Below, one piece after another: positions 8,678 through 16,488 of a stretch of DNA of 64,000 nt (the first letter of the stretch is position 1; each line of letters begins with the position of its first letter). The stretch spans positions 1 to 64,000 of the forward strand of contig DAIOHK010000004.1 of assembly GCA_036744795.1 (NCBI GenBank), read 5' to 3'. The stretch is from UBA5486 sp036744795. GTDB lineage: Bacteria; Bacillota; UBA4882; UBA10575. The notes beneath the pieces were generated by a model. The model made no database searches. It was not told the DNA's origin and was given only the letters and a program-made list of their open reading frames with translations. The position numbers were made by a program, and so were the translations under genes.

Positions 8678-9982
8678 ATGGTAAACAAAGAACATTCGTT
8701 CAGGAGAATGTTTTCTACGATTTTAATCTTATGCCTAATGGCGATGGTTGTTGTAAGTATTGGTGCGGCACCAAAAAAGCAAACGATACGATTTGTCGCT
8801 GCTAACCATCCATTTACAGATGTAATTAAACCTCTAATTCCTGAATTTGAAAAGGAAACAGGGATTAAGGTTAATGTAGAAAATTATGAAGAAAACCAAC
8901 TGACACAGAAACTAACAGTAGAGTTTACTTCAGGTGCTTCCAGTGTCGATGTTTTTATGACCCGTCCCTTACAAGAAGGGCGACTGTTTTACAAGAATAA
9001 TTGGTATCATACTCTCAACAAATATCTACCAACATCGGGTTGGGATTGGGCGGATTATCCTAAATCAACAGTGGAAGCAGTAACTTTGAAAAATGATATT
9101 TACGCTATACCGATCGTGACAGAATGGAAGACTTTGTTTTACCGGAAAGATCTATTTGCGGCTGCCAACTTAAAACCACCTACAACTTTAGAAGAATTAG
9201 AAGCTGCGGCTAAAAAGCTACATAATCCAGCGGCCGATATGTATGGAATCGTATCTAGAGGGCAAAGAGGAGCTGCTGTTACACAATTTTCCAGTTATTT
9301 GTATGACTTTGGTGGAGATTTCATTAAGGATGGAAAATGTGTGATTGATTCTCCCGAAGCAGTAGAGGCCTTTAGATATTATGGTAGGATTCTACATGAT
9401 TATGGCCCTCCAGGTGTGACCAATATGAGTTGGCCTCAGGCCCAAGCATTATTTATCAGTGGTAAAGTAGCTATGTGGACCGATGCAAGTGTCTTTCTTG
9501 GCGCAATTACCGATCCAGCAAAATCTGTGGTTGCGGATCAAGTAGGAGTAGCAGTATTTCCGGCTGGCCCCGCAGGTGCACATCCATTTATGGTAGTACC
9601 TTGGTCGCTGGCGGTTTCAGCTCAATCTGATAAAAAAGATGCGGCTTTGGAGTTCCTGAAATGGGCAACCAGTAAACAAATGGCTAAAATTGCACAGCTT
9701 AATGGTCTAACTATGGCTAGAACTTCGGTCTGGAATGACCAAGAAGTACTCAAAAAATTATATCCGGGACTTGCAGAATGTGCAAAAATAACAGGATCAA
9801 TTGCTGTTCCGTATGATCGGCCTTTAATGACAGCTGTAGGAGAAGCCAGAGATGCTATTGGCGAAGTTATTGTTAAAGCAATCGAAACTGGTGGCAAAGC
9901 AGATATTCCATCATTAGCTAAAACAGCTGCAGAAAAAGTCGATAAGTTGTTGGTTAAAGCCGGAGAAGGCCCTAAACAATAA
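8678..9982 (+). CDS. Sugar ABC transporter substrate-binding protein (family 1)
   Basis: This exported protein captures a carbohydrate and delivers it to the two permeases that follow. ATG 8678 is preferred because AGGGG lies just upstream; the ATG at 8663 contains that very site. The signal peptide reads FSTILILCLMAMVVVSIGAA. The mature part has the family 1 pattern: IRFVAANHPFTDVIKPLIPEFEKETG near the N terminus, DVFMTRPLQEG, YAIPIVTEWKTLFYRKDLF, and a lysine-rich C-terminal helix. No lipobox cysteine is present at the cleavage site, so in a diderm cell it would be a free periplasmic protein. The substrate cannot be deduced. Confidence 0.88.
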   Translation: MVNKEHSFRRMFSTILILCLMAMVVVSIGAAPKKQTIRFVAANHPFTDVIKPLIPEFEKETGIKVNVENYEENQLTQKLTVEFTSGASSVDVFMTRPLQEGRLFYKNNWYHTLNKYLPTSGWDWADYPKSTVEAVTLKNDIYAIPIVTEWKTLFYRKDLFAAANLKPPTTLEELEAAAKKLHNPAADMYGIVSRGQRGAAVTQFSSYLYDFGGDFIKDGKCVIDSPEAVEAFRYYGRILHDYGPPGVTNMSWPQAQALFISGKVAMWTDASVFLGAITDPAKSVVADQVGVAVFPAGPAGAHPFMVVPWSLAVSAQSDKKDAALEFLKWATSKQMAKIAQLNGLTMARTSVWNDQEVLKKLYPGLAECAKITGSIAVPYDRPLMTAVGEARDAIGEVIVKAIETGGKADIPSLAKTAAEKVDKLLVKAGEGPKQ

Positions 9983-10002
9983 AGTTCAAAGAAAATTAAA
10001 GG

Positions 10003-10025
10003 GGTGCGGCTTCAAAAGCCGCACC
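10003..10025 (+). other. Intercistronic hairpin between binding protein and permeases
   Basis: GGTGCGGCTT and AAGCCGCACC form a perfect ten-pair stem with a three-base loop, 20 bases after the binding-protein stop. It is followed by TGCTTTTA, too weak a T run for full termination. In operons of the malE-malF type, such hairpins protect or partly terminate the mRNA so that the binding protein is made in excess. Confidence 0.6.
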
Positions 10026-10048
10026 TGCTTTTACCGAGGTGATGACGG

Positions 10049-10945
10049 TTGTTTTCAAAAAAGCCTTTTCGGGTAAATCAATTAATAGAGAAAAATATTA
10101 AATGGATCTTTCCTTTACCTACGGTTTTATTTATTTTCTTGATGATGATTTTCCCATTGATCTATACGTTTTATGTCAGTCTTACTGATTGGGATATGAT
10201 CTCTGGTGGACAGATCAGTTTTATTGGTTTAGATAATTATGTTAGTCTTTTTAAGGAACCACGGTTTTTCAATGCGGTTAAATTGACTTTATACTTTACG
10301 ATCTTAGCGGTAGGAGTAGAGGTGGTTTTAGGTGTAGCTATTGCCTTGATTCTTAACCGGGATTTTCGTGGAAAGAATCTGGTAAAACTGATGCTTCTCC
10401 TACCTATGGTTGCAACTCCAGTAGCGATTGGTTTGGCTTGGACCTTATTTTACGAACCTACGATTGGTTTAGGTAATTATGCTTTACAACTGCTTGGACT
10501 TCCTCCTTCCGCCTGGTTAGGTTCAAGTAAAATGGTAATACCATCCTTGGCTTTAGTGGATATTTGGGAATGGACACCGATGATTACCCTAATTGTACTT
10601 GCCGGGTTAGCGGGCTTACCACTAGAGACTTTTGAGGCTGCGGTTGTTGATGGGGCATCCCGTTTACAGATTATTCGTCATGTGACACTACCTTTATTAA
10701 GACCCACAATATTAATTGCTCTTGTTCTACGCTGTATTGACGCTTTAAAGACTTTTGACATTATTTACGTAATGACTACCGGTGGCCCGGGATTTGCTTC
10801 TGAGACTTTAAATATTTACTCGTACAATCTTAGCTTTAATTATTTCCGCTTTGGAGCTGCATCAGCTGCTTTGGTTGCTCTTTTTACTCTGGTGTTAGGG
10901 TGCAGTGTACTAGTCCTCTGGATGCGTAAGACCTATGAATTATGA
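10049..10945 (+). CDS. Sugar ABC transporter permease, MalF type
   Basis: This is an inner-membrane permease with six predicted membrane helices and the EAA loop ETFEAAVVDGASRLQIIRHV, which contacts the ATPase. The start is TTG 10049 after CGAGGTGATG; the ATG at 10042 is in another frame and stops quickly. The N terminus lacks the extra periplasmic domain of enteric MalF and has the 298-residue size of short sugar permeases. It works with the next gene as a heterodimer. Confidence 0.9.
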   Translation: MFSKKPFRVNQLIEKNIKWIFPLPTVLFIFLMMIFPLIYTFYVSLTDWDMISGGQISFIGLDNYVSLFKEPRFFNAVKLTLYFTILAVGVEVVLGVAIALILNRDFRGKNLVKLMLLLPMVATPVAIGLAWTLFYEPTIGLGNYALQLLGLPPSAWLGSSKMVIPSLALVDIWEWTPMITLIVLAGLAGLPLETFEAAVVDGASRLQIIRHVTLPLLRPTILIALVLRCIDALKTFDIIYVMTTGGPGFASETLNIYSYNLSFNYFRFGAASAALVALFTLVLGCSVLVLWMRKTYEL

Positions 10946-10971
10946 CCGTCTGACTGTAAGGAGTGAGATAA

Positions 10972-11844
10972 ATGAAAAGAGAAATGAATGAAGTCGGATG
11001 GAATGAAATTAAAATGGAGGAGCTTAAAGGGAATACGATCAAATTTAATGGGGTAGGATGGTATTTACTAATCATTATAATCACTATTCCGTTTGTTTTT
11101 CCTTTAGTCTGGATCATCTCGGCTGCATTTAAAACCCAGACTCAAATAGTGGCTTCTCCTCCAATTTGGTTTTTCAAACCAACTTTAAATAATTTTCGGA
11201 GTGTATTTATGGAACAGGATTTTGCTCGTTTCCTTTGGAATAGTTCGGTGGTAGCAGGTGTTTCAACAGTGCTCTCATTAATCTTAGGATTACCGGCAGC
11301 CTATTCAATATCCCGCTACAAGCAGCAGATCCTGGGAGTTTTTATCTTAGTTGCCCGCCTGATGCCAGGGATCTCCTTTTTAATACCTTGGTACATATTG
11401 TTCTCAAAAATAAGAATGATTGATACTTTTACAGCTTTGATTGCCAGCCATATGCTGGTAGCATTACCCTTGATTATCTGGATTATGATCAATTATTTTG
11501 ACGGACTCCCCCGGGAACTTGAAGAATCTGCTCGTGTTGATGGTTGTAGTATCCAGGCAGCATTTTTCCGAATCATGCTCCCAATTTCCGGACCTGGAAT
11601 TATTACTGCTACTACACTATCATTTCTTTTCTCCTGGAATAACTTTATGTTTTCATTAGTTTTAAGTACTAACAGGACGAAAACATTACCAATTGCTATT
11701 TATAATTTTGTTTCTTATGCTGAAATAAGCTGGGGAAATGTAATGGCAGCGGCAGTGGTTATTATTGCTCCTGCGATTATTCTGACGATGATCTTCCAAC
11801 GGTACGTGATTAAAGGATTAACCGTTGGAGCGGTAAAAGGATAA
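10972..11844 (+). CDS. Sugar ABC transporter permease, MalG type
   Basis: This is the second permease of the importer, with six membrane helices and the EAA loop ELEESARVDGCSIQAAFFRI. The C-terminal sequence FQRYVIKGLTVGAVKG is the usual MalG-family ending. ATG 10972 follows AAGGAGTGAG, 26 bases after the MalF-type gene. No ATPase gene follows; a terminator ends the operon at once. Confidence 0.92.
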   Translation: MKREMNEVGWNEIKMEELKGNTIKFNGVGWYLLIIIITIPFVFPLVWIISAAFKTQTQIVASPPIWFFKPTLNNFRSVFMEQDFARFLWNSSVVAGVSTVLSLILGLPAAYSISRYKQQILGVFILVARLMPGISFLIPWYILFSKIRMIDTFTALIASHMLVALPLIIWIMINYFDGLPRELEESARVDGCSIQAAFFRIMLPISGPGIITATTLSFLFSWNNFMFSLVLSTNRTKTLPIAIYNFVSYAEISWGNVMAAAVVIIAPAIILTMIFQRYVIKGLTVGAVKG

Positions 11845-11863
11845 AAATTTAGAAATATAAGAT

Positions 11864-11895
11864 AAAAAATGCCCGAAGCTTATCGGGCATTTTTT
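11864..11895 (+). terminator. Rho-independent terminator of the first importer operon
   Basis: AAAATGCCCGA and TCGGGCATTTTTT form a strong stem around AGCTTA and end in a T run, 20 bases after the permease stop. Confidence 0.9.
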
Positions 11896-12053
11896 AGTGA
11901 GGGGATTCTATAATTACCTTGAGTATGTTGTCATCTTTGCTTACCTGCGATAGAATGTTCAAAGATTAAGGAATGCATAATTCGTAATGAGCAGATTAGC
12001 TTTTTAGCTTATTTTGGGCGTAGAGCAAGGCTAAAACAGGAGGTCAGTAAATA

Positions 12054-12512
12054 GTGAAACACGGGTATCCTGAACCAACAGTAGGGGCTTTAATTTTTAA
12101 TCATTCAGGTCAAGTCCTTTTAATTCGGGGGAGAAAATTTAAAAATCGTTATGTAATTCCCGGAGGCCATATTGAGATTGGTGAGACAATGGAGGAAGCA
12201 TTAAGAAGGGAAGTTAGGGAAGAAACAGGGCTAGAGATTAAAAAAATAAAAATCATCGGCTTACAGGAAGCAATCTTTCCGGAACATCATATAAATTCTC
12301 GGCATTTTATATACATTGATTTCCTTTGCCAGGCTGAACCGGGGGAAGTGGTTCTTAACCAAGAAAGCGAAGAATTTATTTGGATAACTCCCAAACAGGC
12401 TTTGGAAATCCCTCTCGAAACATATACAGAAGGCTTAATAAGAGAATATCTTAAGGATGTAGATTCGGTATTTAGAAGAACCATTCTTTATAAAATTGGT
12501 AATCCCGGATAA
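12054..12512 (+). CDS. Nudix hydrolase
   Basis: The protein hydrolyses a nucleoside diphosphate linked to another moiety; the natural substrate is unknown. The Nudix box is complete, running from G38 (GHIEIGE with E44) to REVREETG at residues 52-59. Its 152 residues form a single-domain member. The GTG start at 12054 follows AGGAGGTC. It is a single gene with no visible functional partner. The convergent terminator hairpin downstream is shared with the small minus-strand gene. Confidence 0.88.
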   Translation: MKHGYPEPTVGALIFNHSGQVLLIRGRKFKNRYVIPGGHIEIGETMEEALRREVREETGLEIKKIKIIGLQEAIFPEHHINSRHFIYIDFLCQAEPGEVVLNQESEEFIWITPKQALEIPLETYTEGLIREYLKDVDSVFRRTILYKIGNPG

Positions 12513-12564
12513 AAAGGAAAACCGGCACCAAGGAAAAACAGGGTTTTATTTCCCGATGCCGGTT
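12511..12564 (-). terminator. Terminator hairpin between the Nudix gene and the small minus-strand gene
   Basis: AACCGGCA (12520-12527) pairs with TGCCGGTT (12557-12564), with a further GGAAA/TTTCC pairing inside. Read on the minus strand, the stem is followed by TTTCCTTTTT, so it best serves the 29-codon gene at 12616-12705. It may also stop plus-strand transcripts from the Nudix gene. Confidence 0.6.
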
Positions 12565-12615
12565 ATTGAGGATAGAGAGAGGCTGAACCTACAGGCGGTT
12601 TATGGCTATCCTAAA

Positions 12616-12705
12616 CTATACGGTACCTAAAATCAAGAGGATGAGAATTAAAAACAGAACAAACGCTAACATAGAATCAACACTTCCAACTTTTAAAGAA
12701 CCCAT
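12616..12705 (-). CDS. 29-residue hydrophobic peptide (YjcZ-like small membrane protein)
   Basis: The minus-strand frame encodes MGSLKVGSVDSMLAFVLF followed by LILILLILGTV. A short polar head precedes a single membrane helix. ATG at 12705 is preceded by GGAGGG with a seven-base spacer, an excellent ribosome binding site, and a terminator follows about 50 bases after the stop. Small proteins with an 'AFVLFLILILLILG'-like helix resemble the YjcZ-type sporulation peptides of Firmicutes. That link is by pattern only. A toxin-like role for a lone membrane peptide is the main alternative. Confidence 0.6.
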   Translation of the reverse strand: MGSLKVGSVDSMLAFVLFLILILLILGTV

Positions 12706-12768
12706 TATTCAACCCTCCATTAAATATGGATTTAGATTTGCCTAGGCAGTTTCACCGGTTTCTAATTA

Positions 12769-12777
12769 TATAATATG
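12769..12777 (-). promoter_or_regulatory. Possible sporulation-type -10 element for the small peptide gene
   Basis: On the minus strand this reads CATATTATA, which fits the CATANNNTA pattern of sigma-K (and similar sigma-E) promoters, 64 bases before the peptide's ATG. An AC dinucleotide lies about 14 bases upstream, slightly short of the usual distance. The match is suggestive only; a vegetative TATAAT-like reading is also possible. Confidence 0.3.
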
Positions 12778-12840
12778 GGAGAGAGTAGAAAGTAGGAACT
12801 CTGCTTTTGGTATAACTAATTTGAAAAATTATGCATAAAA

Positions 12841-13047
12841 AGGATAAGGCCGGGATATATTAATAGTGCAGTCTGGGGCGGATGGCGCCAAGCCTGTACA
12901 TTATATGAAACAGGGGCTAGTACTCCCCTTGGATGTGTGTTCGAAAAATGTAAGGCTTTTCCTATCCCAGCTGTAAAAAAGGTCTCCTAACTTGCGCATT
13001 TGGGGATCTTTTTACGGGGAGCCGATGGTCGGCTCCTCTTTTTTTCT
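12841..13047 (+). ncRNA. Structured non-coding RNA candidate with its own terminator
   Basis: This GC-richer stretch in an AT-rich gap contains no reading frame with a start signal. A closing stem pairs 12849-12857 (GCCGGGATA) with 12963-12971 (TATCCCAGC) with one mismatch. Inside are GGCG/CGCC, GCCTGT/ACAGG and GGGG/CCCC pairings. A second hairpin pairs AAAAAGGTCTCC (12976-12987) with GGGGATCTTTTT (13002-13013). Then comes a strong terminator, GGAGCCGA/TCGGCTCC (13018-13036), with a T run. The transcript ends just before the tetR promoter, so it is an independent RNA and not a tetR riboswitch. Identity is unknown; 6S-like or raiA-like RNAs are the first families to test. Confidence 0.6.
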
Positions 13048-13053
13048 TTTTTA

Positions 13054-13081
13054 TTGACATTAGTGTCATTAATGCTATAAT
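13054..13081 (+). promoter_or_regulatory. Promoter of the first tetR gene
   Basis: TTGACA (13054-13059) and TATAAT (13076-13081) are separated by 16 bases, a near-consensus housekeeping promoter. The -35 region overlaps the first TetR-type palindrome. Confidence 0.8.
13055..13068. promoter_or_regulatory. TetR operator candidate O1
   Basis: TGACATTAGTGTCA is a near-perfect palindrome overlapping the -35 and spacer of the tetR promoter, so binding here would block RNA polymerase. The same motif occurs at 13100 and 13813. Confidence 0.7.
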
Positions 13082-13099
13082 ATTTATTAAGAAGTTAAG

Positions 13100-13113
13100 T
13101 GACACTGATGTCG
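13100..13113. promoter_or_regulatory. TetR operator candidate O2
   Basis: TGACACTGATGTCG lies downstream of the -10 box and upstream of the tetR start, in the transcribed leader. It differs from O3 at a few positions. Confidence 0.6.
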
Positions 13114-13129
13114 AAAAAGAGGGAAAAGT

Positions 13130-13723
13130 ATGCCGAAAATTATTGATATCAAACTTAGAAAAGAACAAATTATGCAAGAAGCAATCCAGGTCTTTATTGA
13201 AGAGGGTTATCATAAAACAAAGCTTCATCAGATTGCTGAACGTTGTAATATCGGAAGGACTACTATTTATAAATATTTTAAAAATAAAAACGACATTTTT
13301 AATTGTGCAATTAATAATGTTTTTGACCTTCTTGAAAACGATTATAAGATTATAACGGCTAAATCTCATGCTTCTCAGCTTGATAAGATAAAAGCCTATA
13401 TTGGTAAGATTTTAGAAGATTGCTATGAAAAGAAAAGTTTACTGATTATGCTTATTGATCTATGGTTGCGGATCAAAAGGGAGAATAATGAATTTGTAAC
13501 CAAAATAAAAAAGAGAGCCAGCGAGATCCAAGAAGTGTTTGAGAAATTATTACATGAAGGGATTGATAAACGAGAGATAAAACCGGTAAATGTGAAAAGT
13601 ATGGCTTTTACTCTATTTTCACTAGTCGAATCCTTTGTTATTCAGGCTTCTTTTGCAGATGAATTGACCTTGACAGAGAGTTTAGCATCTGTAAATGTAC
13701 TGCTTGATGGGTTAAAAGCATAA
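13130..13723 (+). CDS. TetR-family transcriptional regulator
   Basis: This is a DNA-binding repressor of 197 residues. The N-terminal helix-turn-helix reads AIQVFIEEGYHKTKLHQIAE followed by IGRTTIYKYFKNKNDIF, the TetR signature. The remaining helical part would bind an unknown ligand. It starts at ATG 13130 after GAGGGAAAAG. Its promoter and leader carry two copies of TGACAYTNRTGTCR, and a third copy lies in front of the radical SAM gene. It therefore probably represses itself and that gene. Confidence 0.9.
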   Translation: MPKIIDIKLRKEQIMQEAIQVFIEEGYHKTKLHQIAERCNIGRTTIYKYFKNKNDIFNCAINNVFDLLENDYKIITAKSHASQLDKIKAYIGKILEDCYEKKSLLIMLIDLWLRIKRENNEFVTKIKKRASEIQEVFEKLLHEGIDKREIKPVNVKSMAFTLFSLVESFVIQASFADELTLTESLASVNVLLDGLKA

Positions 13724-13812
13724 TAATAGGATATAAGGGATTAAGCATTGATGCTTGTTTTAATTATTATAGAATTCTATTGATTATAAACATAATTTTT
13801 TTTATTCTTCGG

Positions 13813-13826
13813 TGACACTTGTGTCA
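13813..13826. promoter_or_regulatory. TetR operator candidate O3, before the radical SAM gene
   Basis: TGACACTTGTGTCA is a palindrome 27 bases before the radical SAM start and matches the two sites at the tetR promoter. It links the regulator to this gene as its likely target. Confidence 0.7.
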
Positions 13827-13852
13827 TTAAAAAATCGAAAGGGGAGAGTGTT

Positions 13853-15202
13853 GTGAACTTTATTAAAAGAATCTTTGGGAGATTATTAATGAAAAAAGGT
13901 CTTAGCTATCTTAATGAAAATCCGGAAGAAAATTTACCCAAGATTGTTGATTGGCTTGAAAGGTTTGCCATCAAACCGCATCATAAACGGTATCTTGAAA
14001 CAGCTAGAGAGATAATTGATGATAAGGATAATAATTGGTATCTTCTGATGCAACGGGGGCTTCGGGAGATAAACCCTAATACTTTAGAGAAGTTTTTGAC
14101 TAGTTTTATGATTAATTCAGCTTTTATTGGTAATGCCAGAGCTATGAAGATGAGAGAAAAACATCAATGCAATATTCCATGGGCAGTCTTGATGGATCCG
14201 ACTGCAGCCTGTAATCTAAAATGTAAAGGCTGTTGGGCTGCTGAGTATGATAAGGCGGATTCACTTAGTAATGAAGAATTAGATAAGATCATCAAGCAAG
14301 GAAAAAAACTGGGGGTTTATATGTATATCTACTCTGGCGGAGAACCTTTGATGCGAAAGAATGATCTGATTAAGCTGGCGGAAAAACACAACGACTGTGC
14401 TTTTCTAGCATTTACTAATGGGACTCTAATTGATGATGCTTTTGCAGAGAATTTGGCTAGGGTTGGTAATTTTGCTCTAGCAATTAGTGTCGAGGGTTAT
14501 GAGGAAGAAACTGATTTGCGGCGGGGTAAAGGGACTTACCAAAAAGCGATTAAAGGGATGGATACCTTAAAGAAATATGGAGTACCATTTGGCTTTTCTA
14601 CTTGTTATCATAGTAAAAACACAGAGGTTGTTGGATCAGACAAGTATATCGACTTTATGGTGGAAAAGGGTTGTATGTTTGGCTGGTATTTTACCTATAT
14701 GCCTTTGGGTAAAGATGCAGTACCTGAACTACTGGCAACTCCGGAGCAGAGAGAGTATATGTATCATGAGATTAGGAAGGCCCGTACTGAAAAACCGATC
14801 TTTTTAATGGATTTTTGGAATGATGGGGAATTTGTTGATGGCTGTATTGCGGGTGGTAGAAGTTATCTGCATATAAATGCCAATGGCGATGTGGAACCAT
14901 GCGCCTTTATCCATTATTCTAATGTAAATATTCGGGAGACAAGTTTACTTGAAGCTTTAAAATCCCCATTATTTATGGAATATCACAGACGGCAACCTTT
15001 TAATGAGAATCATTTACGGCCGTGCCCTTTGCTAGATAATCCTGATGCCTTAAAGGAGATGGTTCATAATTCCTGTGCCTGCTCAACCCAACCTGCTGAC
15101 CAGGAAGATGTGGATGAATTAACGGAAAAATGCCGGGAGATTGCTAGACAGTGGGGGGAGACGGCAGATCGACTTTGGGAAAAATCCCAGCAGGAGAAGT
15201 AA
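13853..15202 (+). CDS. Radical SAM protein with SPASM-like C-terminal cysteines
   Basis: The protein cleaves S-adenosylmethionine with a 4Fe-4S cluster held by C120, C124 and C127 (AACNLKCKGCW). It then has the glycine-rich YIYSGGEPLM strand. The C-terminal part carries further cysteines in GCIAGG, VEPCAFIHYS and RPCPLLDNP, and a CACS motif that could bind a second cluster. The first 110 residues are a helical extension of unknown role. The start is GTG 13853 after GGGGAGAG. The substrate is not known. Control by the adjacent TetR protein suggests an induced response, for example to a toxic small molecule or redox stress, but this is inference. Confidence 0.85.
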   Translation: MNFIKRIFGRLLMKKGLSYLNENPEENLPKIVDWLERFAIKPHHKRYLETAREIIDDKDNNWYLLMQRGLREINPNTLEKFLTSFMINSAFIGNARAMKMREKHQCNIPWAVLMDPTAACNLKCKGCWAAEYDKADSLSNEELDKIIKQGKKLGVYMYIYSGGEPLMRKNDLIKLAEKHNDCAFLAFTNGTLIDDAFAENLARVGNFALAISVEGYEEETDLRRGKGTYQKAIKGMDTLKKYGVPFGFSTCYHSKNTEVVGSDKYIDFMVEKGCMFGWYFTYMPLGKDAVPELLATPEQREYMYHEIRKARTEKPIFLMDFWNDGEFVDGCIAGGRSYLHINANGDVEPCAFIHYSNVNIRETSLLEALKSPLFMEYHRRQPFNENHLRPCPLLDNPDALKEMVHNSCACSTQPADQEDVDELTEKCREIARQWGETADRLWEKSQQEK

Positions 15203-15229
15203 AAAAAGAGGCCATCGGCCTCTTTTTTC
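15203..15229 (+). terminator. Rho-independent terminator after the radical SAM gene
   Basis: AAAAAGAGGCC and GGCCTCTTTTT pair with only ATC in the loop, starting at the stop codon of the radical SAM gene. The symmetrical A and T runs let it act on both strands. Confidence 0.85.
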
Positions 15230-15338
15230 TATATTAAGGAATTGCACAGTGCATCTTATAGCTAGCTACTGGTTACTCGTTCTAAATGAGAGCTTATGCA
15301 AGTTAGTTCCGATAATTTTTTTATGTATCCCAATCTTA

Positions 15339-16103
15339 TTAATCTTTTTTTAGTAGATCACGGATAATTTCACCTGCTATAATTAAACCAACTATTGGGG
15401 GAACATACGAGATACTCCCTGGTACCGGCCTTTTTAAAGGACAGTTGCATTCCTTACATCCCTGGTTGTTTTCATCGGGGAGCGGTTTTGTCCCATTTGT
15501 TACTGCAGGTTCAGTAGAAAAGACTGCTTTTACTCCATGGGTGATCCCTTTTTCTCGTAATCCTTTACGGACTGCTTTTGCTAAGGGGCAGGTATGGGTC
15601 TTACTAATATCATCAACTTGAAAAGCCAGTGGGTCTAGTTTATTTCCCGCTCCCATTGCCGAGATGATCGGGATCCCTCGATTGATGGTGTATTCAATTA
15701 AAGCAATTTTAGATGAAACAGTATCAATAGCATCTACTACGTAAGAAAGCGCGCCATGTAACAAGTGGGGGAGATTATCTTTACGTACAAACTCCTTCCA
15801 GGTAATGACAATGCAATCGGGATTGATAGCTTTTACCCGTTCAGCCATTATTTCTACTTTTGCACGGCCATAATTACCTTCAAGGGCATGTATTTGCCGG
15901 TTAGTATTGGTAAGGTCAATCTCATCAAAATCAATTAGAATCAGCCAACCGATTCCCGCTCGGGCCAGGGCTTCAACTACAAATGAACCAACACCGCCTA
16001 ATCCGGCGATGGCGACCCGTGCCCGGCGAAGGGTAGTCATTCCTTTGGTACCAATTAACTGTTCGGTTCTGCTGAATCGATTGGAACTTTTATGATCAGC
16101 CAT
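15339..16103 (-). CDS. tcdA: tRNA threonylcarbamoyladenosine dehydratase (ThiF/E1-like)
   Basis: This ATP-dependent cytoplasmic enzyme dehydrates t6A37 in ANN-decoding tRNAs to the cyclic form ct6A. The N terminus reads RTEQLIGTKGMTTLRRARVA followed by the nucleotide-binding GLGGVGSF. The TcdA hallmarks DFDEIDLTNTNRQIHAL and VVDAIDTVSSK follow. The cysteine pair in GCKECNCP may bind metal. At 254 residues it matches the usual size. ATG 16103 follows AGGAGG with an 11-base spacer; a GTG at 16112 lies too close to that site. It is the only large gene on the minus strand in this part of the window. Functionally it complements MtaB (34438), which modifies the same tRNA base. Confidence 0.88.
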   Translation of the reverse strand: MADHKSSNRFSRTEQLIGTKGMTTLRRARVAIAGLGGVGSFVVEALARAGIGWLILIDFDEIDLTNTNRQIHALEGNYGRAKVEIMAERVKAINPDCIVITWKEFVRKDNLPHLLHGALSYVVDAIDTVSSKIALIEYTINRGIPIISAMGAGNKLDPLAFQVDDISKTHTCPLAKAVRKGLREKGITHGVKAVFSTEPAVTNGTKPLPDENNQGCKECNCPLKRPVPGSISYVPPIVGLIIAGEIIRDLLKKD

Positions 16104-16488
16104 TATTTGCACAGCCTCCTAAAATATTTAGTTGCATATTTTTTGGGATAGTGGTTGGTGAGCGAAAAACCATTTTCATTGAAGTTCGACTGTTTTTTAT
16201 TCTTTCCTTTAATTTTCCTCATATTACAATTCCCTGGTATCTACAGACAATGGAATCAGAATAATCTATTGATACCTTCACTGGAAATTGTCTAATCCCT
16301 ATTTTTTGGTTCATCACGGAAGGGAGAAATAAAAGTTAGATATGTATGTTTATTATTTTACGGGATCTTCCTGTTTTGCCGTTGATTATTGGCAGGAGAT
16401 TAGAGGGGGAAAAACGAATATAAACGAATTGTACATAATAGTTTATATAATATATTGTTGTTATTATGGAGATGTAGGAGAGTTTTCA
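16104..16488. other. Divergent intergenic region with a decayed MITE-like remnant
   Basis: The text around 16256-16300 (TATTGATACCTTCACTGG then AAATTGTCTAATCCC) resembles the interior of the element at 36783-36937 (ATTGATAGCCCCACTAG then AATTGTCCGATTG). This suggests a diverged copy. An open frame from 16342 into the next gene has no ribosome binding site and an unlikely composition, so I treat it as non-coding. Confidence 0.35.

Noticed and set aside
12962..13369. Minus-strand frame of about 135 residues
   Set aside because: It runs through the ncRNA terminator, the tetR promoter and the tetR coding sequence, and has no ribosome binding site or recognisable domain.
16342..16488. 49-residue extension of the S55 peptidase
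   Set aside because: It lacks a ribosome binding site, is rich in Y, I and C, and would bury the signal peptide.
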